Assembly: GCF_910592395.1 (NCBI RefSeq)
Contig: NC_088324.1
Span: 14,350,953 to 14,414,952 of the forward strand
Direction of reading: 5' to 3'
Length of the DNA stretch: 64,000 bases
Source: Lineus longissimus
Lineage: Eukaryota; Nemertea; Pilidiophora; Heteronemertea; Lineidae
In this document: in pieces, positions 48,675 to 60,516 of the stretch
Position numbering within the stretch: position 1 is the first letter of the stretch
Layout: every line of letters starts with the position of its first letter
The notes under the pieces: model-generated
The model's database searches: none
Told to the model about the DNA's origin: nothing
What the model saw: the letters and a program-made list of their open reading frames with translations, nothing else
Translations under genes and position numbers: made by a program

Positions 48675-48679
48675 GAAAT

Positions 48680-49180
48680 GTGCATCAATTTGAACACTTG
48701 ATGTTTGGCGTTGGGCAGAATTATTGCCCACACAGTTTTGCAATCGGCACATTTTGATTTGCTCTGACTTGAATCCATTCTATGTCCAAGTTGTTTAGAG
48801 CTGTTGTAAATGACTTGTAAGTGGTCTAAGACATCTTATATATCAAGGGTTATTGCCATTTCATCCTTCAGTACTGTGCTGTCATGAGTGGTCCGGAATG
48901 CCCTCATGAGACTTAAACTAGGGCAGTAAAGTGACGCAAATTACCAAGGCTACAGAAAGCCCGAAATTTTAGTTTCAGAGCAGCAGACAATTATCCTGGC
49001 CAGGTCTCAGTCCACAAAGTGTCAACACACAATCTAATTACAATTCAGACATGCTAACCAGGAGGTCAAGGCAGCATTACGCGCATTATTAAACGGAAGT
49101 AAAAGCGCCCATTTGACACATATCCAATAAACCCTTGTACATTAGTCACTAATAACTGTGAAACAAATCGCTATCAGGAG
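48680..49180. other. No gene seen
   Basis: Right flank of the miniature LTR element; no repeats or coding segments recognised. Confidence 0.45.
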
Positions 49181-49620
49181 CGGCGAATAATTCAACATAA
49201 AGGAGAACGTCCATTGCTCGGTCAACTTAACGGACAGCTTCTCCAGTCGTTATTGAAAAAACGCCGTGCGCTTGCTTACTCATGTAGCTATTGATCTGAG
49301 AGTCGACCATCTTCAACGCCATTACTGAAATATTACCACATTTTTTCGCAGCGTGGTCACAATTGAATCCTGCTACCGGAGGCGAGATCTGTGGCGGCTC
49401 CTACTAATTGTTCTTGTGTTCTCCTTGATGCATTGAAGTTCACCCGCAGCAAGTCCGATATCTCCTCTTGTGTTTTTCCCGCAAGATGCTCCTGGCGTGT
49501 GAATGTGAAAATGAGGCTGGGTCTCTCGGGAGGTTTCCCCTCATCAGTTGCGGCTGCTCGAGAGTTGTACTTTGCATTATTTATCGAGCTGCATTGGACG
49601 TGATGGCGAGTTTATCGTTT
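49181..49620. promoter_or_regulatory. CpG-rich segment, possible promoter or first exon
   Basis: CpG density is clearly raised (AACGTCC, GTCGTT, ACGCCGTGCGC, CGGAGGCGAGATC, TGGCGGC). An acceptor-like ATTTTTTCGCAG ends at 49352, and a plus frame beginning with GTG is open at 49391-49603. There is no TATA box or recognised peptide. Its base composition is the only direct evidence. Confidence 0.25.
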
Positions 49621-50350
49621 TTATTTGAAATCTATACTGAAGCATTACTGGGCACTGTGAGCTAAACACTTGTACATCGATGCACAGAAATGTGATACAT
49701 GTATGACCATGTTTTGGCTTGGGTCTGCTGGTGCATCTGAATGGTCACTGATGCTGATCTGATGTATTGCTGATTGCTGATGTCGTTTGAACGATGCATG
49801 GTCAGACATTGGTCATAAAGAAGGATTAATGTGCACAACAAGCTAAATGCTTGTTCATTGCACTTGGTATTGGTTTAGCCTGCTAGCTCCGTGCTATCTG
49901 AATGAAGAAAACCCATACTGATGTCGGCTCTGTACTAACAGATCAATTGTAGTTGGTGATGTCTATTTGAAAGAACCATGTTGGTCACAGCCAGCTAGCT
50001 AACAGCTTTGTACGATGCAAGTACCTCAGCATAAATGCTAGCTGCATGGATGATATTGGGTGATACAAATGCTGTTGAATGCCATTGCGCAGTTTCCTTC
50101 GACAATGTGTAGTCTCACACACAGCAGTATTGAGGCTCAACCCTCACCGTAATGTGATGGACACCAGATGGAAATAAGATAATATGATTTATTGATAATT
50201 ACTTTCAATTATCCCATTCTGATGAGAACCACAATAGAGAGACCGAGGAAAAGGACCAGTACTTGCAGTAATGAGAAGTTGATACCGCGTCGTGGAAAAT
50301 CACAGTAATGACAAGTAATCAGGGCAGTTTTCTTTCTAAGGTCAGGTGTG
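49621..50350. other. No gene seen
   Basis: Nothing recognisable; a minus frame at 50209-50421 overlaps the next repeat. Confidence 0.45.
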
Positions 50351-50625
50351 CCAAGTAGTTGGAGAAGGTTTGAGTTCTGAAGGGTTGCAACCTCTGACAG
50401 CACTGCTTTCCTTCGATTCATAGAGTTTGTTGAGTGTGAAAGGAGGGGGCAGTCTAAAATCTCACATCTCCCTCATTAGCGCCAGATTATTTTTGCTGTC
50501 ATTGATAGCAAAAGATCAGCAGCAGCTTTGCTTCAAAGGTCTGATTTGATGCCAAGTGGTTCAAGTTGGTTAGAAACCTGAAGGGTTGCAGGCCTCAAAC
50601 ACCACTGCTTTCCTTCAGAGAGGTG
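50351..50625. repeat. Two diverged copies 201 bp apart
   Basis: CCAAGT(A/G)GTT, CTGAAGGGTTGCA and CACTGCTTTCCTTC occur in order from 50351 and again from 50552. Confidence 0.8.
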
Positions 50626-51842
50626 TCCATTTCTTGCCTCGGGTTATGTGACTCAAGAGATTCCATGGATATGCACTTGCTGCCAAATCAAGCAGTGTGC
50701 AAAGTTGGTCTCAGAATGGGGTGTTTCTTGTAAAGTCCAAGGTTGACTGAACATCGCAATCTTTCCGATAGGCTTGACATGATTTCACTCTTAGGTTGAC
50801 TCATCAACCATCTACCATTGCTTTTATGCACTGCTGCACAGGGACACCTGGCAGAATGCACTGGTTATAGGGATATTGCTTGCCAACAACTGTAGATTCC
50901 AGATTGTGCTGGGTGCCAGCAAAGGAGAAAATTGGGTAATTGGACTGAGATGGTATGATGATGAATCAGAATTTCCTATTCAGACAGCGCCCCTTGGTTA
51001 AAGTGCAAGATGGCGGCATCAGGCATGATTTCGACAACGCAAGCAATATCATTTCAGTAGACATGTTATTTTTTTGGTTTGTTGTCAGACCAGGTTCCAC
51101 AGCGAAGATTTCTGGTCCAACCGGTAGTGACGACAAAAAGTCTGTAGCTCAGCTCTACATCATATATCAGACTTTTGTACAGCTACAAAAATACTAGCAA
51201 TATTCAATATTCTGCAGGAAAAAACATTCACCATGTAATTTGGCAACCGGCAGTTGGCTGCGAGCCGATGTTAAGATATGTCAGTAATGCTAGCGCTCGC
51301 GGCCTAATCATTTTCATCAGCACAGTACCCAAGTAATGCTTTGAGCTTGGTCTTACTGCGTACAAACAAGTTTCATCAAGAATGTCTGCCAGGCCAGGCG
51401 TATAGATATTCTGAAAGCTCTCACTGGATCAGATTGTGAAGTCATCAAAACCAGGTCTGAGCTGCTGGATTAAATAAACTGATCAGTTTGTTTGCGGGGT
51501 TCAGGTGGTTCTTCTTTTCTGTTTCCGGTGGTTAATGGTTAATGATGGGCTGATGGTAAAATATCGACTCTGGGCTTGATTTGTGGGTGCTTGGATTCTG
51601 ACCAATTGTGGGGAACAACATCATAAAGTATGTTGTCTGGTCGATATTAATGGTGAAATTGATTTGTGGGTGCTTGGATATATTTCTGACCACATGCAGG
51701 GAGCAACATCCTCTGATAGATGTCCGGTCATACTAGTATACCTTGTATTGCCCAAGACCCTGCTACTTGCTAGAGAAAAGACAAATCAGAAAAAACTTTC
51801 TCATCTTTTGTGAATTGGCAACAAGTCCAATATATTGGAGTC
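50626..51842. other. No gene seen
   Basis: The plus frames at 50955-51197 and 51583-51988 are unrecognised; GATTTGTGGGTGCTTGGAT recurs at about 51579 and 51660, a small direct repeat. Confidence 0.45.
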
Positions 51843-52006
51843 GGGTCTTCAATTATTCAAGTTCCTTGAACAAGTCCAATTGTTTAACCCTGCCTCTAGC
51901 ACTTGACTTGGATTCAAGCCTGTTGGGTCCTCAATCATTTAAGTTCATTGACCAAGTCCCACTGTTTCACCCTGCCTTTAGCACTTGACTTAGATTCAAG
52001 CCTGTC
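51843..52006. repeat. Two-copy tandem duplication, period 81 bp
   Basis: GGGTC(T/C)TCAAT.ATT.AAGTTC at 51843 and 51924, followed by AACCCTGCCT.TAGCACTTGA and GATTCAAGCCTGT in both. The period is a multiple of three. The minus-strand reading gives RLESKSSARGRVKQ and RLESKSSAKGRVKQ, but a stop follows in each unit. Confidence 0.9.
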
Positions 52007-52440
52007 ATAGGAATCATTATCACTATCTCTTTTCATTACGCTGGTCTCGAACTAAAAGTGGCTGATCAATTAACCCAACAGGTCTGTTGAAGTAATTCAA
52101 GGACACAGCTTAGCAATGATTTTGACATGTAGACCAAAGGTTTGAGTTCGGGGTTTGTAGAGTCTATCCTGAAATCTTTCAGTTGAACTTCTGAGATGCT
52201 CAATCAGCCCTACAACCCATGCATTTTTGACAGAAAGCAATTAAGGTGAAGTGAGGAATGTTCGACAAAGAGACCTGCCTGGCCATGAGGTTTTGGCAAG
52301 GGATCGCATGATTGCTAGCTCAGAGACCTGAGCCATAGGGACTCCTTTCATTGATTGCCTTTAACCAGCCTGTTGAATGCTTCTTCTTCCCATCTCCTCC
52401 TGCGGCTCTTGCCTCACCCACATCCACTCTCACCACTCAG
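52007..52440. other. No gene seen; ends in a long pyrimidine tract
   Basis: 52379-52440 is about 60 bases of mostly C and T ending CACTCAG, an unusually strong candidate acceptor. Confidence 0.45.
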
Positions 52441-52615
52441 TGAAGGGGAAAATCACCCAGAAGAGCCGGGAGACACACACTACGCCAACCAAGCACAACA
52501 TATGAACACTATACGTGTCCCCCGCTGCGCAATCGATCCCAATCTGACGAACAGACAAGGGGACGCCAATCGCACTACCTGTGTCTTGATTGATACTTTA
52601 GCATGGACGCGGTAG
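52441..52615 (+). CDS. Candidate terminal exon, unknown protein
   Basis: Follows the long pyrimidine tract and AG at 52439-52440. The frame reads EGENHPEEPGDTHYANQAQH, then about 37 further residues including RVPRCAIDPNLTNRQGDANR, and stops at TAG 52613-52615, about 57 codons. It is hydrophilic, locally GC-richer than the flanks and uses varied codons. Entry requires two bases from an upstream exon. No domain is recognised. The other two plus frames contain stops. Confidence 0.3.
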
Positions 52616-52699
52616 CCATTCACACAATTTTTGCCCACATTGATGTTAGCAGTGTTACTGGTGAATAACGTACAATTTGTCCAGTAGCATTGGTAATGG

Positions 52700-52938
52700 A
52701 GAAATTATGGATTTTGCGTGATTATATGAAGACATACTTAATGGCAATGTGACTGTGTTATTAACTCTCTCAATTGAATTGAGGGATGATGTATATTGGG
52801 AATTGCAGGAATGTTAAACAATATTTTACGCAGTTACATTGAGACTGGAGACGTACTTAATACGAATGTAGCTGTGTTATTAAATCTTTCTATTGAATAT
52901 AAGTGTTGTCGTTTTGTGCACAGCACATCTCAATACTA
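52700..52938. repeat. Diverged two-copy tandem duplication, period 119 bp
   Basis: GAC(A/G)TACTTAAT, GAATGT or CAATGT, CTGTGTTATTAA and TATTGAAT or AATTGAAT occur in order from 52731 and 52850. Confidence 0.75.
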
Positions 52939-55900
52939 TCGAGTCTGAAGTGTCTTGTTGTAGCTTTAATTAACTAATTTCAACATCCCCTCTGTAGAAA
53001 ATATCTGAAAGTATTTTGGGGAAATCCCAACCCTTTCATTTCCTCAGTTGATGCAGGAAAAGCGACGAAAGATATTACTTCAAGTGGGTAAGGTTTTGGC
53101 CATGTCCTGCTTAACCAAGTAAAAAAATCCCCAGTAATGAACATATGGTGTTGTATACTTGTAGCCTTGAGAGTTAAACTTATGACCTGCTTCAAGGTTA
53201 CTCTTCTTAGCATTGTCCCCTCAATGTGGCACCACTGGCCAGAATGCCTTGCCCATCTGCTGATGTTTTGCATATCATCCATCCTTAGGAGACTTGAGGT
53301 CTGAAGATCACCGCCGGTGAGTCGGCATGCATAATGCACACTCTGTGTATCCTGTGACATAGAGCCTTGTGAAATTCTGCTGTCAAATGTCAAATTCAAA
53401 CATGGGTTGCTCCTGGGGCCAGAACGTCCTCAGGCTCTTTCCTTACTGAAGCCTTCACAGAACCCTACACCTGTCCTTCCTCGTTAAGCCAATTCAAAAG
53501 CTATTCTCTTCTTTCTAACCCGATTGAGATCTTCACATGAATCCTATTGTCAGATGGTAAAATTTCAAAAAGTTTGGATATATTTCAAAGACATGAGATT
53601 CAAATTTGATCCATTTGCGTGTATGGTGGCTTCATTTGACTCAAGAGGATGAACTGTATGCTTTGATACACAGAGTCACGTGCATATCTTTGTTCAAGTT
53701 GGATTGAATCTGGTGAGATCTTTATGAAAGTTGTATGTTACTTGATCGCTATGCTAATTGGGCGCCCTTGGGCAGAAAAGGAGCCAAAGTGACTCATATG
53801 ACTCCTTCATTGCCGAGAAAGTGTAATATAATGCGGCAGCGGAACATTTATCTGCACGATTCGCAATTCGAATTGAAATGTTGACTAGCGAACGGAGGTC
53901 AGCATAATATTTGTAAAGTCTCCATGACTCATTTGAAGCTTTTGTGGTGCATGATTACTTGAACGATCTTGGAGATAATGGCTTCTGATAAGTTGAGTCT
54001 TGATTTGAAGGACAACTGTTTGTCGTACAGTTTAAGCTATGGTTCGACTTTGAGGAGGGAAAATTTACATTTGGTGGGTGGCGGTTTGGGCAATGAACTG
54101 GATGGGGGTCTGATCTTTAGGGTTGACTTTGCTCAGCACATGGTTTAGTCTGATTGACTTGGGAGTTCAAATCTTTGGGCCATAACTGATGTTGTCTTGA
54201 AAAGTACTGTCACACACTACTCTAAAGCTAGCATGACATTGGTGAGGATGTGACTACAGTGTCTACATGTAATCTTGCTGCACTGCACAGCATCGAAGTA
54301 TGATAGTTGATGCCAAGGTAAATCTGATAACGAAACTGACTAGTTTCTCACAACCTTGATTCAGAATAGCCCTATCTTACGATACGAGATGAATTCTTCA
54401 CACAATGGAGCACAACAAAAAACATGCACCAAGGTGGATTCTTATCGAGGAAGATCGTGAAGAATCTCTGAACGGGATAGTAGTATTCTTGACTTGATTT
54501 ACTTGAATAATATTTATCTTTCTCGCGTTGAGTGCATCACTCGATGGTTAAGATAATAAAGGTAGTGTTGTGAGAAGTCATCAATTCTTATAGCATCAGA
54601 GTCAGAAATCGTCTTCTTAGTTGGTGAAGAACTTTGAAAACTCTTTCAATTCAATGCTAATAGCAGCTAAACAGATGATTTTCATTCTTACTTTGGATCA
54701 AGCAATGACTTCTTGAACCAGAACGATGAAAAAATATAAGTAATGTCAGGTGATCATGTCATGATGTCATTCCTACCTCACCCCAGTGTTCTGAATGCGC
54801 AGGCATGCTTCCGTGCAACCTTCAATAAAAACAGAACACAAATCCTACAGAACATGCCATTATCTCAGTACAGAACCATGCTGGGCCGGAAAAACACAGA
54901 ATAGAGGGGAAGTCACAGAAGACAAAGACGTGGTGATCTACGGGAATTTGCATCCATCAGCTTTTTATGTGTTAATGTGCTTAAGGAGCGATTGAATGGC
55001 CTCCCGTGGGATCGAATTAAGACCCTATGTCGGCGGAAAAAACCAGAAGCCATGTCGTACATCGTGTCCAATCATGACTGCCACAGTTGGTGATGAATTC
55101 TCCAATAACAGTTCAGGTCATTTCTCAAAATCAAGCTATCTCATTGAGTTGCCTTGTCTTTGGAGGTCTTACTGGTGGTCACATTTTGGTAACACATTCT
55201 CCAATGACACAGTGCAGATCATTTCTATCAAAAGAAGCTCTAATTGGGTGGCTTGTAAAGTCATCAAATGACTTGATACTCTGGAGAGTAAAGCAGAGGA
55301 CAATGCCTCACACATCATTACTAGATGGTGAACTTCTTTAAAGTTTGCAATTGGTGAAATCTCCAATAGCAATAGCATTCTTCATTTCTAATGAGCTTCT
55401 CCCATGGAGAGTATTGCCTTGGAAATGGCTTCTCGCCATTTCTTCCGCAGCAAGCCAATCTAAATAAACTTGTCGGAGTAACAATGGCCAGGGAGATGAA
55501 TGCCGTCCCCCATGCCTTGGCTTCAGCTGGCTCTGAGAGATTTGATAGATCGTACCCAATGATAAAACTGCAATCAGCATGAAGTCACTGAGTTGGTGTG
55601 GTTGAAATCGAGGCATTGGTGGTTTTGTAAAAGTGGACTGAGACCATTTGTAGTGTCTGTTTTGCTGAGGATCACTCATTTTCAGGTCAACTTGTGGGCA
55701 TGTATCCAGTGAAGCTGCAGCCCATTACGAATGTGTTTTCATTTTTTTATTACTGTGTTATTTGCCGATTTTGACATCTATTGAAACTATTGCCTGTGAC
55801 ACGCGTATCATGACCCCTTCTGTTGTGTATGTAAACAGCTGTAACCAGAACTTTGCCAAAAGGGTCACCAAAAAACATCTGCCCCATCATGCACAGCTTG

Positions 55901-56219
55901 CATCATTTGGTAATTATATGTACTCAATGACCACTTTAGGCAGTAATGACATATTATACAGGTTACAATAATTGTGAATACCCACATCAATTTTCAACTC
56001 GTAAAGACTTTGTTTTCAGTTGGTTGCAATGTAGGTGTGTCACTACCTAATTGAAGGGCAGCCAGCTCTTTTCCTCTCAGAAGGTTTGGGGTCCTGAGCG
56101 AATAAGCAGTTGAGATGCTGTCCCAGTAAATCAGAGACCGTGGTCCGACTTAGATAAAAGGTCAACAATTTTGGCAGGAAAACGTAATCATTCATTTTGA
56201 CCCTGGATTTTCAACTTCA
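52939..56219. other. No gene seen; longest open frame of the window inside
   Basis: The minus frame at 52980-53399 (139 codons, nominal TTG start) is the longest in the window; its peptide is unrecognised and has no splice context. Frames overlap on both strands at 54996-55679 without coding evidence. Confidence 0.4.
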
Positions 56220-56279
56220 GGTAACGCGACCATTCAACCTCGGTCCCATGAGTGGTCGTGTTACCGGGGTTCCACTGTA
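56220..56279 (-). mobile_element. Transposon end resembling pogo/Tigger-type termini
   Basis: Read on the minus strand from a TA at 56278-56279: CAGTGGAACCCCGGTAACACG. CAGT.GAACC starts are typical of pogo/Tigger-like terminal repeats. An internal inverted repeat pairs GGTAACGCGACCATTC (56220-56235) with GAGTGGTCGTGTTACC (56250-56265) in 14 of 16 positions. The opposite end was not found, so this is a fragment or a solo terminus. Confidence 0.45.
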
Positions 56280-56390
56280 ATAGTCTGCTGAGTGACAAAA
56301 ACCTATGATATTTCAAACCCTTAGTGAAATGTGGAAAGATTGATAAATCTACCAAACATTTCTCCATTAACATTTCACCTTTGCTTTGTA

Positions 56391-56474
56391 TAGTCTAGAT
56401 CCACAAATGAATAAATACTACAGATCAGGTATTAGTCTAGAGTTACTAATAAATTAATACTCGAGATCAGGTTA
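56391..56474. repeat. Two-copy tandem duplication, period 42 bp
   Basis: TAGTCTAGA, AATAAAT(T)A, and GATCAGGT occur at 56391 and 56433 in the same order. Confidence 0.8.
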
Positions 56475-58599
56475 GGCGCATTTCAAATCCAATGTAATTA
56501 CAAGTGTAGGACTTCAAAGTTGCTGACAAAGCCACTGAAATCCTCTTACTTAATGAAATCCACAACATATTCATCTGAACTCTGATTTAGTGGAAGTCAA
56601 AATCAACTCTGATGTGTATTAGCTTGCTTCTTTTCTGAGTTATTGCTGTGTATTTATATTAGCATAGTGAAAGAAAATGGCATTCATCTTCTGTGTCTGC
56701 TGCAGCTGTTATTGGCAGACTCCTGATAGAAATGTACTCATCTGGAAGTACTTTAACCCTTGAATGATGACTTCAGAGAGAAACATAACTCTTCATCTGT
56801 GCTGCGAATTATGTTGTTTGAGCTTGATGATAAGCTGACTGGCATGAAGTATGTAAGTTCATGACAAAAAACAGTTAGGAGTACAGAAGCTCTATTGGCT
56901 CCAGAAGCTTTCATCAATATTGAATTTGTCCAGACGAACCTGTAGAACACTATCAGCGCCAACTAATGACTCAAATTGACCAGAAACGCCTGTCTGTTCA
57001 AGCTTAACTTGGTGTGATCTTATGTACAGTTCCAATAGGTTGATGTATATTCCAAGCTGCAACCAAATGATACACCATAAATAATGACTCAATTGACCAG
57101 ATACAGCAACGTTTTTTAAATGGAAGTGACGGAAGGTGATCAGTTTTTCACACTTTTATAAGTTTTGACGGAAAACAGACATGATAAGATTTGATAACAC
57201 AAAACTGTGGCGACATAAGAAGATGTCTGCATGAAGGTTTGTTGCATTTATGATTCAGCCATAGTGTAAGTCCATTACCAAGAACATTGTTGTCAAGATT
57301 GGGATACGATCAGTTTTTAACAGCAGTTAGTTCTACTGTTTTTGGTTGCTATTCTGTTGCCACAAGTCTCTGAGCATAAACATTGGTTTCCCCTACCAAG
57401 TTATTTCGTGTGGTGAATGAATGGTTTAAATTCGATTGGAATTTCTATGCCGTTGCTCTAAGCTCTGTATGCTGGAATAGCATCTCTTCATTCCAACGCC
57501 TTGTACTAAATCAATCGACAAGCTGTTACCAATATCGTTACTACCAACATAACATGCTTGTGCTTTTCAATACAATTTCCTGATACATTAAAATCCAACC
57601 TCACTCACTTTCCATGCAACTCCGTTTTAACACGTAACACCGCATTTCTCTATAAATAACCGTGATGCATTTAATGGAAAAGTCGGTTGGCCTAATTTCA
57701 AATAATAATCACCGTAATTTGCTGCATGAAAACATGACTGCGTTTGACAATAGACTTGAATCGGAACAAATCCTGGTTGATAATTAAATTCCGAAATTGC
57801 CGTCCTGTCAATTAAGCCCATATTAAAAATGATCATTCTGGCTTCCTGATGATGGTGGCATCATAAGTATACGATATACTCTGAACTCCGATCTGCAGTG
57901 AGTTATTGAAATGTGCCATAAGTTGGTTTGAAATTGACTGCGTTGCGTGATTTGACTCGGTTAGGTGCCATTGTCTAAATTAAACCGGAAACTGGTGCAG
58001 TATTGTTTGCGTCAATATTCATGGAAAATAGTTATATCTTGAGGTTTCTTCAAGACAATGCGTTGATCTTTCAATCATTGTGTTGGCTAATGTCACCAAG
58101 TGTGCAATTTCGGAGACAAATGCCATCTAATGTGTGACTCATGTAATAATGCCACGACAGAAAAATTACGCCACGATGATTCGATGGCGATAGAAGCCGC
58201 ACACCAGAATCCATTAGATCTAGTGACCCAGTAGTAGTGTATGTCATTTCTGCCAATTGTCTCACTATTTTTTCTGTGTCGCATCATTTTTTAGTGCCCT
58301 ATGTGTAATGTGTCTTTGGTTCCCCATTGCTTTCTTTGCTGCAACATGAACCCAAAATCCATTAGATTCTGTATTGCTGCCATTTCCTCTTTGTAACAGT
58401 TTTTGTCAATTCAGCATGGTATTTTTCTCAACATGCATCATTTGTGTGCCGTATCGACATGGTATAATTGTGGAGTGTATTTTCTCCGACTCTTATTGGC
58501 AAGATCATTTCCTGGTGTCGAACATTTTGTAATTGTCTGGAGAGTTCTTCAGCGCAGAATCAATTTATGACACGAGACACAGAGTCGAGAGAGATTTTG
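56475..58599. other. No gene seen
   Basis: AT-rich; short frames on both strands only. Confidence 0.45.
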
Positions 58600-58900
58600 C
58601 AAATAACGAAAATGGAAGAGATAATTTGAAGAGAAAAAGCTTGGGTGTGTAGTTATGTATGTAGTAGTATGACAGTTAGCCCTTCTTGAGCCAAGCAGTG
58701 ATAAGGTCTGAGTGTCTGTAAATTGGAAAACGATGCAATGGAAATGAAAAATGATGTAGATACCAAGAATAGAAGAGATAACTCAACGAGAAAAAGCTCG
58801 GCTGAATGGTTTAACTACCGTTAATCATGGGTCACCCTCCTTATGTTGAAAGTCAAGGGGTGAGTGTCTGGTAAATTGGGAGATAATAAAAATAGGTAAT
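58600..58900. repeat. Diverged two-copy tandem duplication, period about 157 bp
   Basis: GAAGAGATAA, GAGAAAAAGCT(T/C)GG and GAGTGTCTG(G)TAAATTGG occur in order from 58615 and 58772. Confidence 0.75.
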
Positions 58901-60516
58901 CGATTTTGAGAGAAATGAACTTTGTGTTGTTGCAGTTGCCCTAGTGGTCTATCACCCTAAAAAAAGATGAATGGTTGATATGTGTCCTATTTGGGGTGAA
59001 AAGTGTACAATTATACCAAAATGAAAATGAATGGTACCTTCAACACGAACATGAATGGTCATGTTAATAGGGTTTTGATAATTGCAACTATTGATCTGAC
59101 ACTGCATCGTGTCAGTAATGAAAGCTGATTTCATTCTATCTATAACTAACCTTTATTGTGGCACCCAACATCTGACAATGCTCGCATTCTGTAATTGCAT
59201 TTCGAGAATTGTACCCCTGATGTTATCAGTACCACAATACAGGTGTGACAATACAGGTGATCAATTTATGATCTATGCCCTGACATTCATCATGATATTT
59301 GAAATCGGAAGTCTTTTCCTCTATGTTTGCCGCAATCGATATCTTTGCTTCATGTTTCGCCAGAGTATTATTTTCCACCTGGTTGCATAAAGGTCACATA
59401 AGGTTGTCAGAAGGCATCCTCTGTCTTTCATGTTGGAATAGATGTGATGAAAAATTGGAAAGTATGCCAGAATCTGACAGCATTACTATGTGACATCCTC
59501 CACACACTCAGTTTATTAAAAACTTCAGACGTTGAATTGATGCACAATCTCCCATCATCTTAGCAATCCCGACCTCCCCTTCATTTCAAAGCTTGTTGAT
59601 TTTTCAAATCTCTGTCGCCATGACTGCGTGATTATGAAGATCTCTTATGAGCGAGCTCATCAGATTGACAATGTCTCATCATCTTGTCAATTTTAAGCCT
59701 TTTATCTTAACGCAGTGAACAAACCTTCCGAGGCGAGATTGGCATTTTTGAATTTTCACTGTTTGAAATTTCAGGCCCCTGACTCAGTATACTCCTTTGA
59801 TATGGGAAGTTGATTAATTTTGGGATGTAATTTCACTTTTTAGTATGAGTTGGTTTCTAGTTATAGAAGTCTAAGAAAGCCACAGTAAGGATACATTTAG
59901 TGATAAGATAACACTAATTAGAAAACACAATTAGATAACACTGACTGGATTTGATGTGGTGATCATTCAAAAGACCCCTTAAGTTTTTTTACAAATTTTA
60001 AGTGATCTTACTTTAAGAGTTCCTGGGAAACAGGAGGTACAACTTAGTCAGGGTCATTTGGTGATTAGAGTACCGGTACTGCTAATTATCTCTATTAGTA
60101 TTCCTTCAACTAATTGCATGATTAATGGACATTGTTAATTGCACTGTATGGGGTAGACTATCAGAATTCAGGATTTACTCCAAAAAATTATATTCCTCGT
60201 AAGCCGACTCTGAGGTAAGAAAAAGCAATTACAAGAAACACATTAGGAATGACAAAAGACGTAAACATTATGATATAGTTAGGTCATCCAATTATTGTAC
60301 AGTGAAACCAGGTGAGACAACTAATTGGGAAAGAGTTTCAAGAGCCGGCCCCAAGTCTTATATTCATGCCTATGTCAAATAACAGTTGCTTGAAACCTGA
60401 ACCACAAAAAAGTGAAAGCAAAGGTGTGTCACAATAGTGTTGAGTAAGCTGATGGTCGAACCAGGTGATCTAAGGTAAAGTTCGCCATCTCTAAAAGTAG
60501 CTTCATTTGCTGACAG
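58901..60516. other. No gene seen
   Basis: Unrecognised frames at 58952-59493; TACAGTGAAACCAGGTGAG at 60299 faintly resembles the transposon end at 56278. Confidence 0.4.

Larger units (their letters stand above)
48258..48679 (-). mobile_element. Miniature LTR retrotransposon (TRIM) with tRNA-like LTRs, including target duplications
   Basis: Two 137-bp direct repeats (48262-48398 and 48538-48674) are about 96% identical and end TGT...ACA, read on the minus strand as TGTAGTGGTGGC...CTCTGTTACA. They flank 139 bp of non-coding DNA. Two bases after the upstream (right) LTR lies TGGCGCCCAACGTGG (48521-48535, minus), complementary to the 3' end of tRNA-Lys(CUU) including its CCA: a primer-binding site. 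Before the downstream (left) LTR is the purine tract AGGGGGAG (48401-48408). GAAAT occurs at both outer edges (48258-48262, 48675-48679) as a 5-bp target duplication. The element has no protein-coding capacity, so it depends on another element. The first bases of the left LTR copy on the plus strand are eroded. Confidence 0.9.

Noticed and set aside
52980-53399. Longest open frame of the window, 139 codons on the minus strand
   Set aside because: It starts with a non-ATG codon, shows no recognised motif or splice context, and is within the length expected by chance in 64 kb read in six frames.
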